Shown: positions 33,279 to 42,283, counted from the stretch's first letter. The stretch: 64,000 nt of DNA from UBA9732 sp963621975 (GCA_963621975.1 CAVFGI010000005.1:1-64000), one strand, 5' to 3'. Numbers and translations are program-made. Notes: a model not told the origin generated them from the letters alone.

Positions 33279-34304
33279 GTGAAACGCATAAGAACACTTG
33301 TTCTTTTAGTTCTCTTTTTTGCAGTATTACTCCCCATTTATGCCAATTTTGATGATGCTCGTCTTGAGGCTATGGGGTCAATAGGTATTGCTGTTAGCGA
33401 CTCTAGACACCCTACAATGATAAATCCTGCTTCTCTTTATTTCTTTGAAGAAGATCATTTGTTTGTTCTTAATGGCCAGTATTTGGATTCATTTGTTCCT
33501 AATAGTGGTGAAACATTTCCATCGTTGCCAACATCGGGGTTAAATGCTGCCTTTATTGGGAAAATGATTTCTTTCAGTATTGGATTTGACTACAACGTTG
33601 AGCGAAGTGGAGAGGGAGAGGATGTTAAGTATTACAATATCTATCAGAAATCTGAGATAAAGTTAAATCTTTCTGCTGGCTATGGAAATTTTGCGGCCGG
33701 CATTGGTATTTCTGGTGGGTCAAGTAAGCAGAGGGCTAATGTTCCTATTCATAGAAATACTGCTGTTTTTGATTTCTTTGCTCAAACATTTTTGACCTCG
33801 TATGACAGGCTTTTAGATAGTGAATTTTTGCAGATTAATTTGGGTCTTATGTTTAAATCCGGTGGGCTTTCCGTTGGTTTGCTATGCGATAACATTTTAG
33901 ATAACAATGGCTCAAAAACCACAATTAGCTGGAAATCTTTTATATCGGAGACAGGAATAGGCATTTATTATGTCTCTAATGAGTATTCAAAGCGTGGTAG
34001 ACTTAACATGTTTAATTTTAGTGCTGGCGCTGAAATTAAAAACCTTTTTACTTATGAAACAAGAGCTTTAAGTGCCGGAGTTGAGGCTGCTCTTGTTCTT
34101 GCAAAAAACTATGGTTTTTATTTAAGAACTGGTTATCAGGCTAGCTTTAGGGCTTTTAAGTTAGGTACTCATTCTATAGGCTTTGGAGCACAAATTGGTT
34201 CTGTTGAGTTTTATGCAAATGCTCATATACCAATTTCTATTTATAGAGGCCTTGATAATGGAGATTCTTTTAGCTTGGCTGGTTCCTTTACTGTTAGGTT
34301 TTAA
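33279..34304 (+). CDS. Outer-membrane beta-barrel protein (UPF0164/PorV-like)
   Basis: 341 residues starting with GTG; GGAG lies about 11 bases upstream. A signal peptide (RIRTLVLLVLFFAVLLPIYA) is followed by DDARLEAMGSIGIAVSDSRHPTMINPAS, the N-terminal plug motif shared with FadL/PorV-type barrels, then amphipathic strands and a terminal Phe (SFTVRF), the BamA recognition signature. Probably a channel or secretion-associated barrel; spirochaetes carry families of such proteins. Cotranscribed with the TSCPD gene. Confidence 0.8.
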   Translation: MKRIRTLVLLVLFFAVLLPIYANFDDARLEAMGSIGIAVSDSRHPTMINPASLYFFEEDHLFVLNGQYLDSFVPNSGETFPSLPTSGLNAAFIGKMISFSIGFDYNVERSGEGEDVKYYNIYQKSEIKLNLSAGYGNFAAGIGISGGSSKQRANVPIHRNTAVFDFFAQTFLTSYDRLLDSEFLQINLGLMFKSGGLSVGLLCDNILDNNGSKTTISWKSFISETGIGIYYVSNEYSKRGRLNMFNFSAGAEIKNLFTYETRALSAGVEAALVLAKNYGFYLRTGYQASFRAFKLGTHSIGFGAQIGSVEFYANAHIPISIYRGLDNGDSFSLAGSFTVRF

Positions 34305-34378
34305 AAGGGTTTTATTGACACAGAGGCTTATGACGGCTAAAATCAGCAGAGTGAAATACATTATATAGGAGAGGCAAT

Positions 34379-34543
34379 ATGTCAAAGGCACATAGAGGTA
34401 CAGGTATTAGAGAACAGGTTAATAGAGGACGTGGCGAATGCCCTGTTTGCAAGAGAGATGGAATCAAGGTTATCTATGAAGCATCTGTTGACGGCGAGAC
34501 AAAGAAAGTCTGCAAACAGTGCAAAGCAAAGCTTTCTAAGTAG
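34379..34543 (+). CDS. Small zinc-ribbon protein
   Basis: 54 residues, missed by size filters. AGGAGAGG precedes the ATG. Two cysteine pairs, CPVC and CKQC 24 residues apart, frame a beta-rich segment (IKVIYEASVDGETKKV), and the N-terminus is basic (SKAHRGTGIREQVNRGRG). The layout resembles small ribosome- or nucleic-acid-associated zinc ribbons. It is followed 26 bases later by a strong terminator, so it is a real short transcript. Family unknown to me. Confidence 0.8.
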   Translation: MSKAHRGTGIREQVNRGRGECPVCKRDGIKVIYEASVDGETKKVCKQCKAKLSK

Positions 34544-34569
34544 TTTAGATTAAGTGCTTTGGAAATAAG

Positions 34570-34598
34570 GAGCTGCCAATATACAAGGCAGCTCTTTT
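34570..34598 (+). terminator. Rho-independent terminator
   Basis: GAGCTGCC / GGCAGCTC perfect 8-bp stem with a 9-base loop and TTTT, closing the TSCPD-barrel-zinc-ribbon run. Confidence 0.85.
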
Positions 34599-34617
34599 AG
34601 TCTATAGGGGAACTAAA

Positions 34618-35496
34618 ATGAAAAGCATGACTGCATATGGGTATGCTGAATACCAGACAGATTCTTATATTCTCATTATGGAGCTTAAGAGCTACAACAA
34701 TAGGTATTTAGAAATTAGCTATAATGCTCCTCCTGTCTTGAGCCCATATGAAGCTGAGATTACAGAAACAATTAAGAAATATGCTCAGCGTGGGCACATT
34801 GATTTATTGGTTAGAATTAAGAACTTAAAGAGCAATGCAAAGATTCAATTAGACGAAAACTTGGTTAACTCTTACTTGGATGCAATTTTGGCTGTGCAGA
34901 ATATTGCACAGGAAAAAGGCGCACAAGTTGTTGTTAATATGTCAGATATAATTTCTCAAGAAAATGTCTTAAATAGCATAAAAGCCAATGAAATTGAAGG
35001 CTATCGTGAAGGTTTAGACTGTTGTTGCGCTTCTGTTATGCGACAATTCAATGATGCTAAGATTCGTGAGGGTGAGGCTACTTGCAGAGATTTGACAGCA
35101 ATGATTGATAGTCTTGAGGCTTCTTTGAATGTGGTAAAGGCTAATGTTTCTAAATTAGACGAGATGATTAAGGCTAATCTTGTAAATAGAATACACGAGA
35201 TGCTTGGCGATCAAAAATATGACGAGAACAGAATCCTTACTGAAGTTGCTGTTATGCTTAATAGGTTTACAATCAACGAGGAAACTGTCAGGCTTACAAC
35301 CCATATTGCAGAGTTTAGGAAACTGTTAACTTCTTCTGAGGCTGTGGGTAAACGTATGGACTTTCTTAGTCAAGAAATGAATAGAGAAATTAATACCATT
35401 GGGTCAAAAAGCCAAATGGTGGAAGTAAACTTGCAGGTAGTGAATATGAAGGACTGCCTTGAAAATATCAGGGAGCAGGTGAGGAACATAGAATGA
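34618..35496 (+). CDS. yicC: YicC family endoribonuclease-like protein
   Basis: 292 residues of the YicC/YloC family, which has endoribonuclease activity and affects sRNA turnover. It has the N-terminal MKSMTAYGYAE, EIKSYNNRYLEI-like segment (MELKSYNNRYLEI), and the conserved C-terminal KRMDFLSQEMNREINTIGSK. AGGGG precedes the ATG. It overlaps the kinase-like gene by an ATGA junction. In many bacteria yicC sits before gmk and rpoZ; here a CMP-kinase-like gene takes the gmk place. Confidence 0.92.
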   Translation: MKSMTAYGYAEYQTDSYILIMELKSYNNRYLEISYNAPPVLSPYEAEITETIKKYAQRGHIDLLVRIKNLKSNAKIQLDENLVNSYLDAILAVQNIAQEKGAQVVVNMSDIISQENVLNSIKANEIEGYREGLDCCCASVMRQFNDAKIREGEATCRDLTAMIDSLEASLNVVKANVSKLDEMIKANLVNRIHEMLGDQKYDENRILTEVAVMLNRFTINEETVRLTTHIAEFRKLLTSSEAVGKRMDFLSQEMNREINTIGSKSQMVEVNLQVVNMKDCLENIREQVRNIE

Positions 35497-36017
35497 GAAT
35501 TGCAATTTCTGGAAAAAGTGGCTGTGGAAACACAACAGTGTCTACAATGTTGGCCAAGCGTTTGGGGTATGATCTTATCAATTTCACGTTCAGACAAATG
35601 GCACAAGAGCGCAATATGGAATTCTGGGATTTTTGTGCACTTGCGGAAAAAGATGACAACATTGACAAAGAACTGGACAATAGACAGGTTCAAATGGCCA
35701 TGGAGAAGGATAATTGCATTTTGGGTTCTAGGCTTGCAATTTGGATGCTTAAAGATGCTGACCTAAAGGTGTATTTGAAGGCTTCTGATGAAGAGCGTGC
35801 AAGGAGAATTACAAAGCGTGAGGGTGGCTCTTACGAGGAGCGTTTAAAACAGACGCAGGGTAGAGATGGCCATGACAGTGCTAGATATAAGAGAATTTAT
35901 GGCATTGATAATGATAACACCTCGGCTGCTGATTTAGTGATTGATACAGAGGGAAGAACCCCAGAAAGTATTGTGGACGAAATTGTGCAGACCATTGAAG
36001 CCCTAAATAGACAATAA
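35493..36017 (+). CDS. Cytidylate-kinase-like P-loop kinase
   Basis: 174 residues with P-loop GKSGCGNTTVS, a compact LID/NMP-bind layout and RITKREGGSYEERLKQT, resembling the short (archaeal/CmkB-type) (d)CMP kinases. The P-loop has Asn where the invariant Lys normally stands (GKSGCGNTT, not GKT/GKS), as in some members of this branch, so nucleotide kinase activity should not be taken for granted. Translationally coupled to yicC. The gap to rpoZ holds a 13-bp tandem repeat. Confidence 0.75.
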   Translation: MRIAISGKSGCGNTTVSTMLAKRLGYDLINFTFRQMAQERNMEFWDFCALAEKDDNIDKELDNRQVQMAMEKDNCILGSRLAIWMLKDADLKVYLKASDEERARRITKREGGSYEERLKQTQGRDGHDSARYKRIYGIDNDNTSAADLVIDTEGRTPESIVDEIVQTIEALNRQ

Positions 36018-36047
36018 AACGTTCTCTAGAGTTTTTGACTTGGCAAA

Positions 36048-36086
36048 ACACCTAAACACAACACCTAAACAGAACACCTAAATGAA
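36048..36086 (+). repeat. 13-bp tandem repeat, three copies
   Basis: ACACCTAAACAca, ACACCTAAACAga and ACACCTAAAtgaa at 36048, 36061 and 36074. It lies in the 200-base gap between the kinase-like gene and rpoZ. Same period as the array before serS but unrelated sequence. Confidence 0.85.
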
Positions 36087-36219
36087 GCAATTTTTGCAAA
36101 TTGTGACATTGGCCGGTAAGGAGTGGGGTTTTGCAAACTACTGTACAAAAAAACTGAAAAAAACTATAATCACAACACTGTGCTGATTGAACTAAAACAA
36201 TTAGACAAGGAGAAACATC

Positions 36220-36417
36220 TTGAGCATTCCACTTGATACACTTATTGACAAAGACGCAAATGTTTATGAAATGACATGTGTGGCCATCAAGGAGGCTGCA
36301 ATCATGGCTGCAAATAAAGAAACTGAAGAAGAACTTGAGAATAACCATGAGAAGATTGTTTCTGTGGTTTTAGAGAAAGTTCTCAACGACGAAGTTGAAT
36401 ACACCAAGCCAGAGTGA
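36220..36417 (+). CDS. rpoZ: RNA polymerase omega subunit
   Basis: 65 residues, TTG start after AAGGAG. The short helical pattern IPLDTLIDKDANVYEMTCVAIKEA, then AAIMAANKE, fits spirochaete omega subunits, which help fold and assemble beta-prime. Position between a nucleotide kinase-like gene and miaA supports the call, since rpoZ follows gmk in many genomes. Its last 23 bases overlap the start of miaA, so translation of miaA probably depends on it. Confidence 0.8.
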   Translation: MSIPLDTLIDKDANVYEMTCVAIKEAAIMAANKETEEELENNHEKIVSVVLEKVLNDEVEYTKPE

Positions 36418-37378
36418 TAACAACAGGAAAGTAATCTTCCTCTTTGGACCTACAGCGGTAGGGAAAACGCAGTTGCTTTGTGACTGCTTTTCTGATTTTT
36501 CAGAGGTTGTTAATGCAGACAGCGTGCAAGTCTACAAGCACTTGGATATTGGCTCTGCAAAGGCCGATTCTTCTACCATCAAAAAAATTCCTCACCATCT
36601 TATTGATATTTTAGAGCCTTGGGAAAATTACAATGTTGCCAATTTTATTCATCTAGCAGATGAAGCTTGTGCCAATATTTGGAGAAGGGACAAAATTCCT
36701 GTAGTTTCCGGTGGCACAGCTTTTTATTTTAAACATTTTCTTTATGGTCTTTCATTGGCTCCAAAAAGTGACCCTTCTGTAAGAGAAGAGATTGCAAACT
36801 ATGTTAAGAATGTTGGGCTACAAGAGGCTCACAAATACTTGTGTACTGTAGATCCTGTCTCTGGGCAAAAAATCAATCCAAATGACGGTTATAGAATTTC
36901 AAGAGCTCTTGAAGTATATAAGTCAAGTGGAAAACCACTTTCAAGTTTTGCGCTTCCAAATACACCAAGAAATGACATGAAAGTTTTAAGCATTGGGCTT
37001 TGTAGAGACAAAGAAGAACTCAGAGAACGTATTGGCCTTAGAGTGAAGATAATGTTCGAACAAGGTATGCTGAGTGAAATGAGAGGTCTTCTTGAAATGG
37101 GAGCAAATCCTTCTTGGCAGAGTATGCAGGGTATTGGATACAAAGAATTTCTAAACCATGTTTGGAAGGGCAATAAGGATTCTTCTTTAAAAGCTTTTGA
37201 TTCATTGTTGGTCCAAGAGATAGAGGAAATCTCAAATGAAATTGTTATGAACTCTATCCACTATGCCAAACGACAAATGACTTTCTTCAGAAGCTTTTCT
37301 AATGTTCACTGGATTGATCCTCAAAATATAGATGTTGTTAGAAGCATGGTTGAAACAGACGAATCTTTTTGTTCGTAA
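36395..37378 (+). CDS. miaA: tRNA dimethylallyltransferase
   Basis: Adds dimethylallyl to A37 of tRNAs reading UNN codons, the first step of ms2i6A. 327 residues, P-loop FLFGPTAVGKT, then DSVQVYKHLDIGSAK, HHLIDILEPWENYNVANF (in part) and VSGGTAFYFKHFLYGL, with the C-terminal RQMTFFRSF before the end. The only in-frame starts near the family N-terminus are a TTG at 36395 inside rpoZ, with no Shine-Dalgarno, so coupling is likely. The 3' end overlaps the convergent membrane-protein gene by 58 bases. Confidence 0.93.
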   Translation: MNTPSQSDNNRKVIFLFGPTAVGKTQLLCDCFSDFSEVVNADSVQVYKHLDIGSAKADSSTIKKIPHHLIDILEPWENYNVANFIHLADEACANIWRRDKIPVVSGGTAFYFKHFLYGLSLAPKSDPSVREEIANYVKNVGLQEAHKYLCTVDPVSGQKINPNDGYRISRALEVYKSSGKPLSSFALPNTPRNDMKVLSIGLCRDKEELRERIGLRVKIMFEQGMLSEMRGLLEMGANPSWQSMQGIGYKEFLNHVWKGNKDSSLKAFDSLLVQEIEEISNEIVMNSIHYAKRQMTFFRSFSNVHWIDPQNIDVVRSMVETDESFCS

Positions 37379-38829
37379 GGTACTTCATACACTTCTTCTA
37401 AGGTACTCTCTATTTCGTTAATTTCTGAAATCTCAAGCCAGTCTTTTTTTGTTATAAAAGAGAAAATAACAACCTTCTTGTATTTTGCAATTAGAGTTGA
37501 AGCCTGTTCCTTGTAAGGGTCATATGTCTCTTCTTCTGCTTCTTCATCATAGTAAGAACAGTAGTAATCAAATGTAGCTTTTACTTCAGTATCTGAGATG
37601 TCTTCAATTTCAATGTTTGTAACGCCAAAAATTGTTCCACTTTGAATGATTGCTGGTTTTCCTTCATCAAGCCACTCTTGTGGATTTACTAAAGAATTTA
37701 TTCCCTCATAGGCTTGTCTAGTTTTTGTTGTAACATACAGGTTTGTTACATCTTGACTGTCTGGACTTTTACAGCCTCTAGCAAGGGAATCCTCAAGAGC
37801 ACTTATATCTAGCTCATTTAGAGCTTTGTAATAATACCTTACAATATCATCTTTAGAATAACCGGCGGTTTCTGGTGGAGCCACTGCAAGCCCAATGTAG
37901 TATCTAGCAATGGCAATAATTATAATTGCCACAACAAAAATTACAGATAAAAGTGTTCCTCTTTTTCTCAGAAAGTTATTTTTATTTGCCTTCTTGCTTA
38001 GCTTTAGTAAGTATTCCTTATAATTTAAGGAATTTGTTTGTACATAAGAAGATGGTGTAGAGATTCTCTTTGCATTATCTAGCTTTTCTTTGAAGTATTT
38101 GTAAGGATCTCTTACACGGTACATCTCTTTTTTAGACATTTTAAATACATGGTCAATATCTTTAAGAAACTGCTCACATTCTGTTGGTAATTTCCCCTGA
38201 CTGTTAATAAAGTAAAGTGAAATTGGAATGGGTTTGTAAGCTGTGCTCCTTACGTCATCTGGTTCATATGGTTTAATACCTGTTAGTGAATAATAGACCA
38301 ACTGAAATAGGTAGTTTGCCTTACCAAAGTTGTTGACTTGTTTATGAACGTACCAAGCTTCTTTCTCCGAGAACCTTTGCATATCTGTCATTAAAGATTC
38401 AATGACATTCATTGTTTTGCCAGAGAGAATAAAAACACTGTTATCCGGCAAGAAGTAAAAACTACACAGAGCTAGACTTGAAAACGAGAAGTCTAGAAAA
38501 CCATTTAATTCTGGAGTTTTATCAATTAGTTCAAGTGCATCTGCTAGGTTGCCAAGTAGCTCAAAACTTCTATTTCTAAGGTTTTTTGGAAGTTCAGAAG
38601 CAGGAATTGGGATTTGTCCTTCAAATGGTTTTTCATCAAAGCATAAACATCTTTTGCCATTGAAAAGTCTCATTCCAAGCCAAGGAACATCAACAAACTT
38701 TCCATCTTTATAGAGTTTTGCTGGTGGCCGTTCCATGGCCATTTCGTAGCCTTTGACCCCCATGGAGGAGTCTGCAAATGCTATACAAAGCATGTCTTCT
38801 TGTCTGAAAATATCGTCACAGCTAATCAC
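37321..38829 (-). CDS. Single-pass membrane protein with kinase-like N-terminal region, unassigned
   Basis: 502 residues starting with GTG after AGAGGG. One transmembrane helix at about 296-317 (LLSVIFVVAIIIIAIARYYIG) divides a cytoplasmic N-terminal half from an exported C-terminal half. The N-terminal half has a pattern reminiscent of degenerate protein-kinase folds (LLGNLADALELIDKTPELNGFL, LVYYSLTGIKPYEPDD in part) without catalytic residues. The outer half looks like an NTF2/DUF4878-type domain (VRYYYKALNELDISALEDSL). It could sense envelope state. Last gene of the folC-rqcH-memo run, 3 bases after the Memo-like gene. Confidence 0.6.
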   Translation of the reverse strand: MISCDDIFRQEDMLCIAFADSSMGVKGYEMAMERPPAKLYKDGKFVDVPWLGMRLFNGKRCLCFDEKPFEGQIPIPASELPKNLRNRSFELLGNLADALELIDKTPELNGFLDFSFSSLALCSFYFLPDNSVFILSGKTMNVIESLMTDMQRFSEKEAWYVHKQVNNFGKANYLFQLVYYSLTGIKPYEPDDVRSTAYKPIPISLYFINSQGKLPTECEQFLKDIDHVFKMSKKEMYRVRDPYKYFKEKLDNAKRISTPSSYVQTNSLNYKEYLLKLSKKANKNNFLRKRGTLLSVIFVVAIIIIAIARYYIGLAVAPPETAGYSKDDIVRYYYKALNELDISALEDSLARGCKSPDSQDVTNLYVTTKTRQAYEGINSLVNPQEWLDEGKPAIIQSGTIFGVTNIEIEDISDTEVKATFDYYCSYYDEEAEEETYDPYKEQASTLIAKYKKVVIFSFITKKDWLEISEINEIESTLEEVYEVPYEQKDSSVSTMLLTTSIF

Positions 38830-38832
38830 TGG

Positions 38833-39426
38833 TTAACCCTCTAAACTTTTCCACATATATGCGCAATTTGTCTCTTTATTGCTACTAAGGAATATAATGG
38901 AATTAGAATAAAATCGTCCAATAATTGATGTAATTTTATATATTTCTTCAGTTTGCCCCGTGGCCAAAAGATAACATACCCGTGCACGTGGCATTATTTT
39001 ATAAATAAATGGTGCAATAATCTCAAGACTGTGTTCTTCCGTGCACACATCATCATTTTGTTGTACGTGGGCTTTTATCTTCTGTGGGGTCTCAAGCCAT
39101 ATTTTCCAGTCCAATCCTTTTAAAACTCCATCCTGTGGACTGTATATTTTGTTATTTTCATCTGGAACTATTGGACCTTTGTGTATTGGAGCAAGAACAA
39201 AAACATTTTTGCAATCAGTTATGTTGTCTTTGTGGGATAGATATGTAAAAACACTTTCAAGTTCATCTTTACAGTATTGCCAACTTGAATGAGGAACTAA
39301 AATTCCTTCAATTTGACAATCCTTGCATTTAAGTGGAATAGAATATGGCTTTTGTACTGCTGATTCTAGTCTTATACTTGATGCTGCATTTTGTGGGTAC
39401 AAGACTCCTTCACATGCGTTTTTCAT
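38833..39426 (-). CDS. Memo-like (AmmeMemoRadiSam B) protein, short form
   Basis: 197 residues with Memo family marks: ILVPHSSWQYC (His of the metal site in PHSxxxYS), NVFVLAPIHKGP, and EHSLEIIAPFI. Usual Memo proteins are about 270-300 residues with a further metal His near the C-terminus, so this is a shortened version and may lack part of the fold. The full family sits with AmmA and radical-SAM genes; neither is here. AAAGGA precedes the ATG, and it overlaps rqcH by 4 bases. Confidence 0.7.
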   Translation of the reverse strand: MKNACEGVLYPQNAASSIRLESAVQKPYSIPLKCKDCQIEGILVPHSSWQYCKDELESVFTYLSHKDNITDCKNVFVLAPIHKGPIVPDENNKIYSPQDGVLKGLDWKIWLETPQKIKAHVQQNDDVCTEEHSLEIIAPFIYKIMPRARVCYLLATGQTEEIYKITSIIGRFYSNSIIFLSSNKETNCAYMWKSLEG

Positions 39427-40862
39427 TGATTGTCCTTTGGCAAAAGCCTAGCAATTCTTTGTGGATCAGGCTTAATGGTTAGATTCTTTTCCTTAGTAGG
39501 AAGGATAAGACCTGTTTTTCCTTCCTTTGGTCTTCTTAGATATTTGACTTGAGTGTAATATAAATCTACCAATTTCAAATTCTTTCCTTTGGAATATAAA
39601 ACAGCAATATTTGCGGCATCTAAAAGAACTTCAAGAGGAATAGTTTTGTCTCTTCTGAATTTGATAAATACATATCCACCCGGAAAATCTCTGGTGTGGA
39701 GCCACATATCATTGCCCTTTGCATAATGACGCAAAAGTTCATCGTTTTCTTTTGCATTTCTACCTGCAAGAATTAAGAAACCTCCACTTATGCATCTAAT
39801 ACCTGGTCCTTGTTGAATTTGCTGTTGAACACTGCTTTTCTCTAGTATGGCCTTGAGTCTGCGAATACAAGCCATCTCATCATCAGTACTCATGAGTGCT
39901 TTTTCGTAACGAGTTCTTGTTTGTTCGTATTCAGTATTTAACCTGTCAAGCTCCAACAAAGCATTTTCATAGGCTCCTTTTGCCTTTTGATATTTATCAT
40001 AATATGCTTGTACGTTTGCACCAGGTGTTAAGCTTTTGTCTAGCTGTAAGGTTACAGATGTATTTCCTGTTGGGTCAGATAACCAATCAACTAAGGTAAT
40101 CTTGTCCATTCCTTTCTTTATTTGATAGGAATTTGCAGAAAGAAAATCACCATCTTTTTTTAGTTCAATATAGTTTTTGTTTGCTTCAATAGTTTTCTCA
40201 GAGCCTTTGATAGATGTACTTAATCTTGAGAGTTCATGGTCGCGTCTTGCTTCAACCTGCTTAACTAATTGTGTTCTTAGATCCTCACATTGCTGTTGAG
40301 AAAAAGTTTTTTCTATGAATTCATTAAAAGAAGAAAAAGAAGAACTATCATATGCTCTTACATTAAATTGTTTGTCATCTTCTGTTTTAGTTTCAAGTTC
40401 AAGAGTTTTATTGCTGGTTTCATCTCTGCCCGGTCTTCTAAGTAGTAGGTCTTGTATTATTAATTTTTCATCTGTGACAATAATGTTTGCACCAGGACCA
40501 CTGTATAACCTGATTATTACTTTAAGCTTTCTACCATGATTGTCTAAATCCCAAATAACAACACGGTCATATGGCATTTGGTAACATTTTGTAATAGTGG
40601 AACCTTCAAGGTTTTTCCTGGCATATTGTTCAAACCTTTGAAGTTTTTTTGTTTTTTGAGGTTTAGAATTTATAGAAATTAAGTTGATTCTACTAGATTG
40701 TGTGCCAATCTCGGTATAAAAGCTATATCTTCCTTTCTCTCTATTATATAGCTCCCAAGTAATAGAATGAAAGGAGTTTTGAATGACAGCCTGAATTTTG
40801 CTTCCTTCAAGATTAGCTTCTTTTATAATTAATTCCATTTCTTTCCAGTTTAGCGACATCAT
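39423..40862 (-). CDS. rqcH: NFACT family protein RqcH
   Basis: Ribosome quality-control factor that binds obstructed 50S-peptidyl-tRNA and adds alanine tails. 480 residues from the ATG at 40862, which overlaps the folC stop (ATGA). NFACT-N domain with GPGANIIVTDEKLIIQDLL (part), a long central coiled coil (about 220-340), and the NFACT-R domain with GGFLILAGRNAKENDELL and the family signature DMWLHTRDFPGGYVFIK. Slightly shorter than usual Fbp/RqcH; the C-terminal domain is trimmed. Confidence 0.88.
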   Translation of the reverse strand: MMSLNWKEMELIIKEANLEGSKIQAVIQNSFHSITWELYNREKGRYSFYTEIGTQSSRINLISINSKPQKTKKLQRFEQYARKNLEGSTITKCYQMPYDRVVIWDLDNHGRKLKVIIRLYSGPGANIIVTDEKLIIQDLLLRRPGRDETSNKTLELETKTEDDKQFNVRAYDSSSFSSFNEFIEKTFSQQQCEDLRTQLVKQVEARRDHELSRLSTSIKGSEKTIEANKNYIELKKDGDFLSANSYQIKKGMDKITLVDWLSDPTGNTSVTLQLDKSLTPGANVQAYYDKYQKAKGAYENALLELDRLNTEYEQTRTRYEKALMSTDDEMACIRRLKAILEKSSVQQQIQQGPGIRCISGGFLILAGRNAKENDELLRHYAKGNDMWLHTRDFPGGYVFIKFRRDKTIPLEVLLDAANIAVLYSKGKNLKLVDLYYTQVKYLRRPKEGKTGLILPTKEKNLTIKPDPQRIARLLPKDNQ

Positions 40863-42205
40863 TTTGCAAAAAACCTCTCTAGCGCTTCTTTTATTACTCC
40901 AGCTAAATAAAACGAGCCACATGCAAGTATTGGTTCGTCTTCTTTTGTGAGCTTACAAGCTAATTCTAAAGCATCTTTTGCTTCACATCTTAAATAAATT
41001 TTTTGATCCTCAGATTTCTTTGCACATAGCATGTCATATAATGCTTGAGGGTCACTTTTTTTGAAAGTTCCGGGTCTACAGACAATGATTTTATCAAAAC
41101 TTTGTAGGATTTCATTGCACATTGCGTTGTGATTTTTTCCATTTACAGAGCCAAAAATGCATACTCCGTTAGATTTTACGCTAGGGTACATTTCTTTGAA
41201 TGTCTCTAATAAGTGTCCCAAGCTGTTTTGAGTATGTGCACCATCTAGGTAAAGTGTTCTTACCCAATTAAGCTTTTCAAGTCTTCCGGGAAGTTTGTTT
41301 TCTTCAAGGGCTTTTTCTGTGAGCTCTTTTTTGTACATTCCAAGTGTTTGGAGTACTAATAATGCAAGAGCACTATTTTGTGCTTGGACGCATCCCCACA
41401 TTGATAGGTTATAGTTAGTTTTAAAACCATTTTGGAAGACAACTTCAACATGCTGTTTGCCGTCCTTATAATATGTCTCTAGGCTCTTTATTTCTTTATC
41501 AAATTCATACAGCTTAGAATGTTGTGCAAGTGCTTCATTTCTAAAAACCTCAAGGGCATGGGGCTGTTGGGAAGAGGTGAAAGATATCACGCCAGGTTTG
41601 ATGATTTTGGATTTTTCTGTGGCGATTTTTTGGATGGTGGAGCCTAGGATATCGGTGTGTTCCAGTTCAATTGGGGTGAGAACGCTGGCTTGGGGGAGGA
41701 GGATGTTTGTGGCGTCTAAGCGACCTCCAAGTCCTGTTTCAATTACTGCCCATTGACAACCTATTTCGTGGAAAAGGAGAAAAGCAAAAGCGGTGTAAAG
41801 TTCAAATGTTGTTGGTTCGTTTTCACCTAGCTGGTCGCAAAATCTAAATCCTTCAAGCAGGTGTTGAAGTCTATTTCCTGTTGCTATAAGAAGCTTGTCT
41901 TGAATAAATTGGCCACAGAGTGTGAAGCGTTCTCTGTAATCTGTGACGTGTGGGGACATGTAAAGGCCAACTTTGTAGCCTGCCGCTTTAAGTCCGCTTG
42001 CAATGTAGCTTGCCGTGGAGCCTTTGCCTTTGCTTCCTGCTACATGAATTGTTTTATATGTGTTTTGGGGATTGCCTAGGGCCTGCATTAATGCCTGCAT
42101 GCGGTCCAATCTATATGTACGCACGCTGTAGAGGTTTGTTTTTTTTTCCAGATTTGTAAAATGCTCCATGTAATTTACAATCTGCTCGAACGAAGTAAAC
42201 TCCAT
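40859..42205 (-). CDS. folC: Folylpolyglutamate / dihydrofolate synthase
   Basis: Mur-ligase family enzyme that adds glutamates to folates (and, in bifunctional forms, makes dihydrofolate). 448 residues: N-terminal MEHFTNLEKKTNLYSVRTYRL (part), P-loop HVAGSKGKGSTASYIASGL, EAGLGGRLD-type motif (IETGLGGRLDATN), and YLDGAHTQNSLGHLL. AGGGG precedes the ATG. First gene of a four-gene minus-strand operon with overlapping or near-touching ends. Confidence 0.92.
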   Translation of the reverse strand: MEFTSFEQIVNYMEHFTNLEKKTNLYSVRTYRLDRMQALMQALGNPQNTYKTIHVAGSKGKGSTASYIASGLKAAGYKVGLYMSPHVTDYRERFTLCGQFIQDKLLIATGNRLQHLLEGFRFCDQLGENEPTTFELYTAFAFLLFHEIGCQWAVIETGLGGRLDATNILLPQASVLTPIELEHTDILGSTIQKIATEKSKIIKPGVISFTSSQQPHALEVFRNEALAQHSKLYEFDKEIKSLETYYKDGKQHVEVVFQNGFKTNYNLSMWGCVQAQNSALALLVLQTLGMYKKELTEKALEENKLPGRLEKLNWVRTLYLDGAHTQNSLGHLLETFKEMYPSVKSNGVCIFGSVNGKNHNAMCNEILQSFDKIIVCRPGTFKKSDPQALYDMLCAKKSEDQKIYLRCEAKDALELACKLTKEDEPILACGSFYLAGVIKEALERFFAK

Positions 42206-42283
42206 ATTGACCCCTTTTTCCTTGTGCTGTGGGTATTCTAGTTATTTGTTTGACATGTGTCTATTCGTACGTCTATTTGAGTT

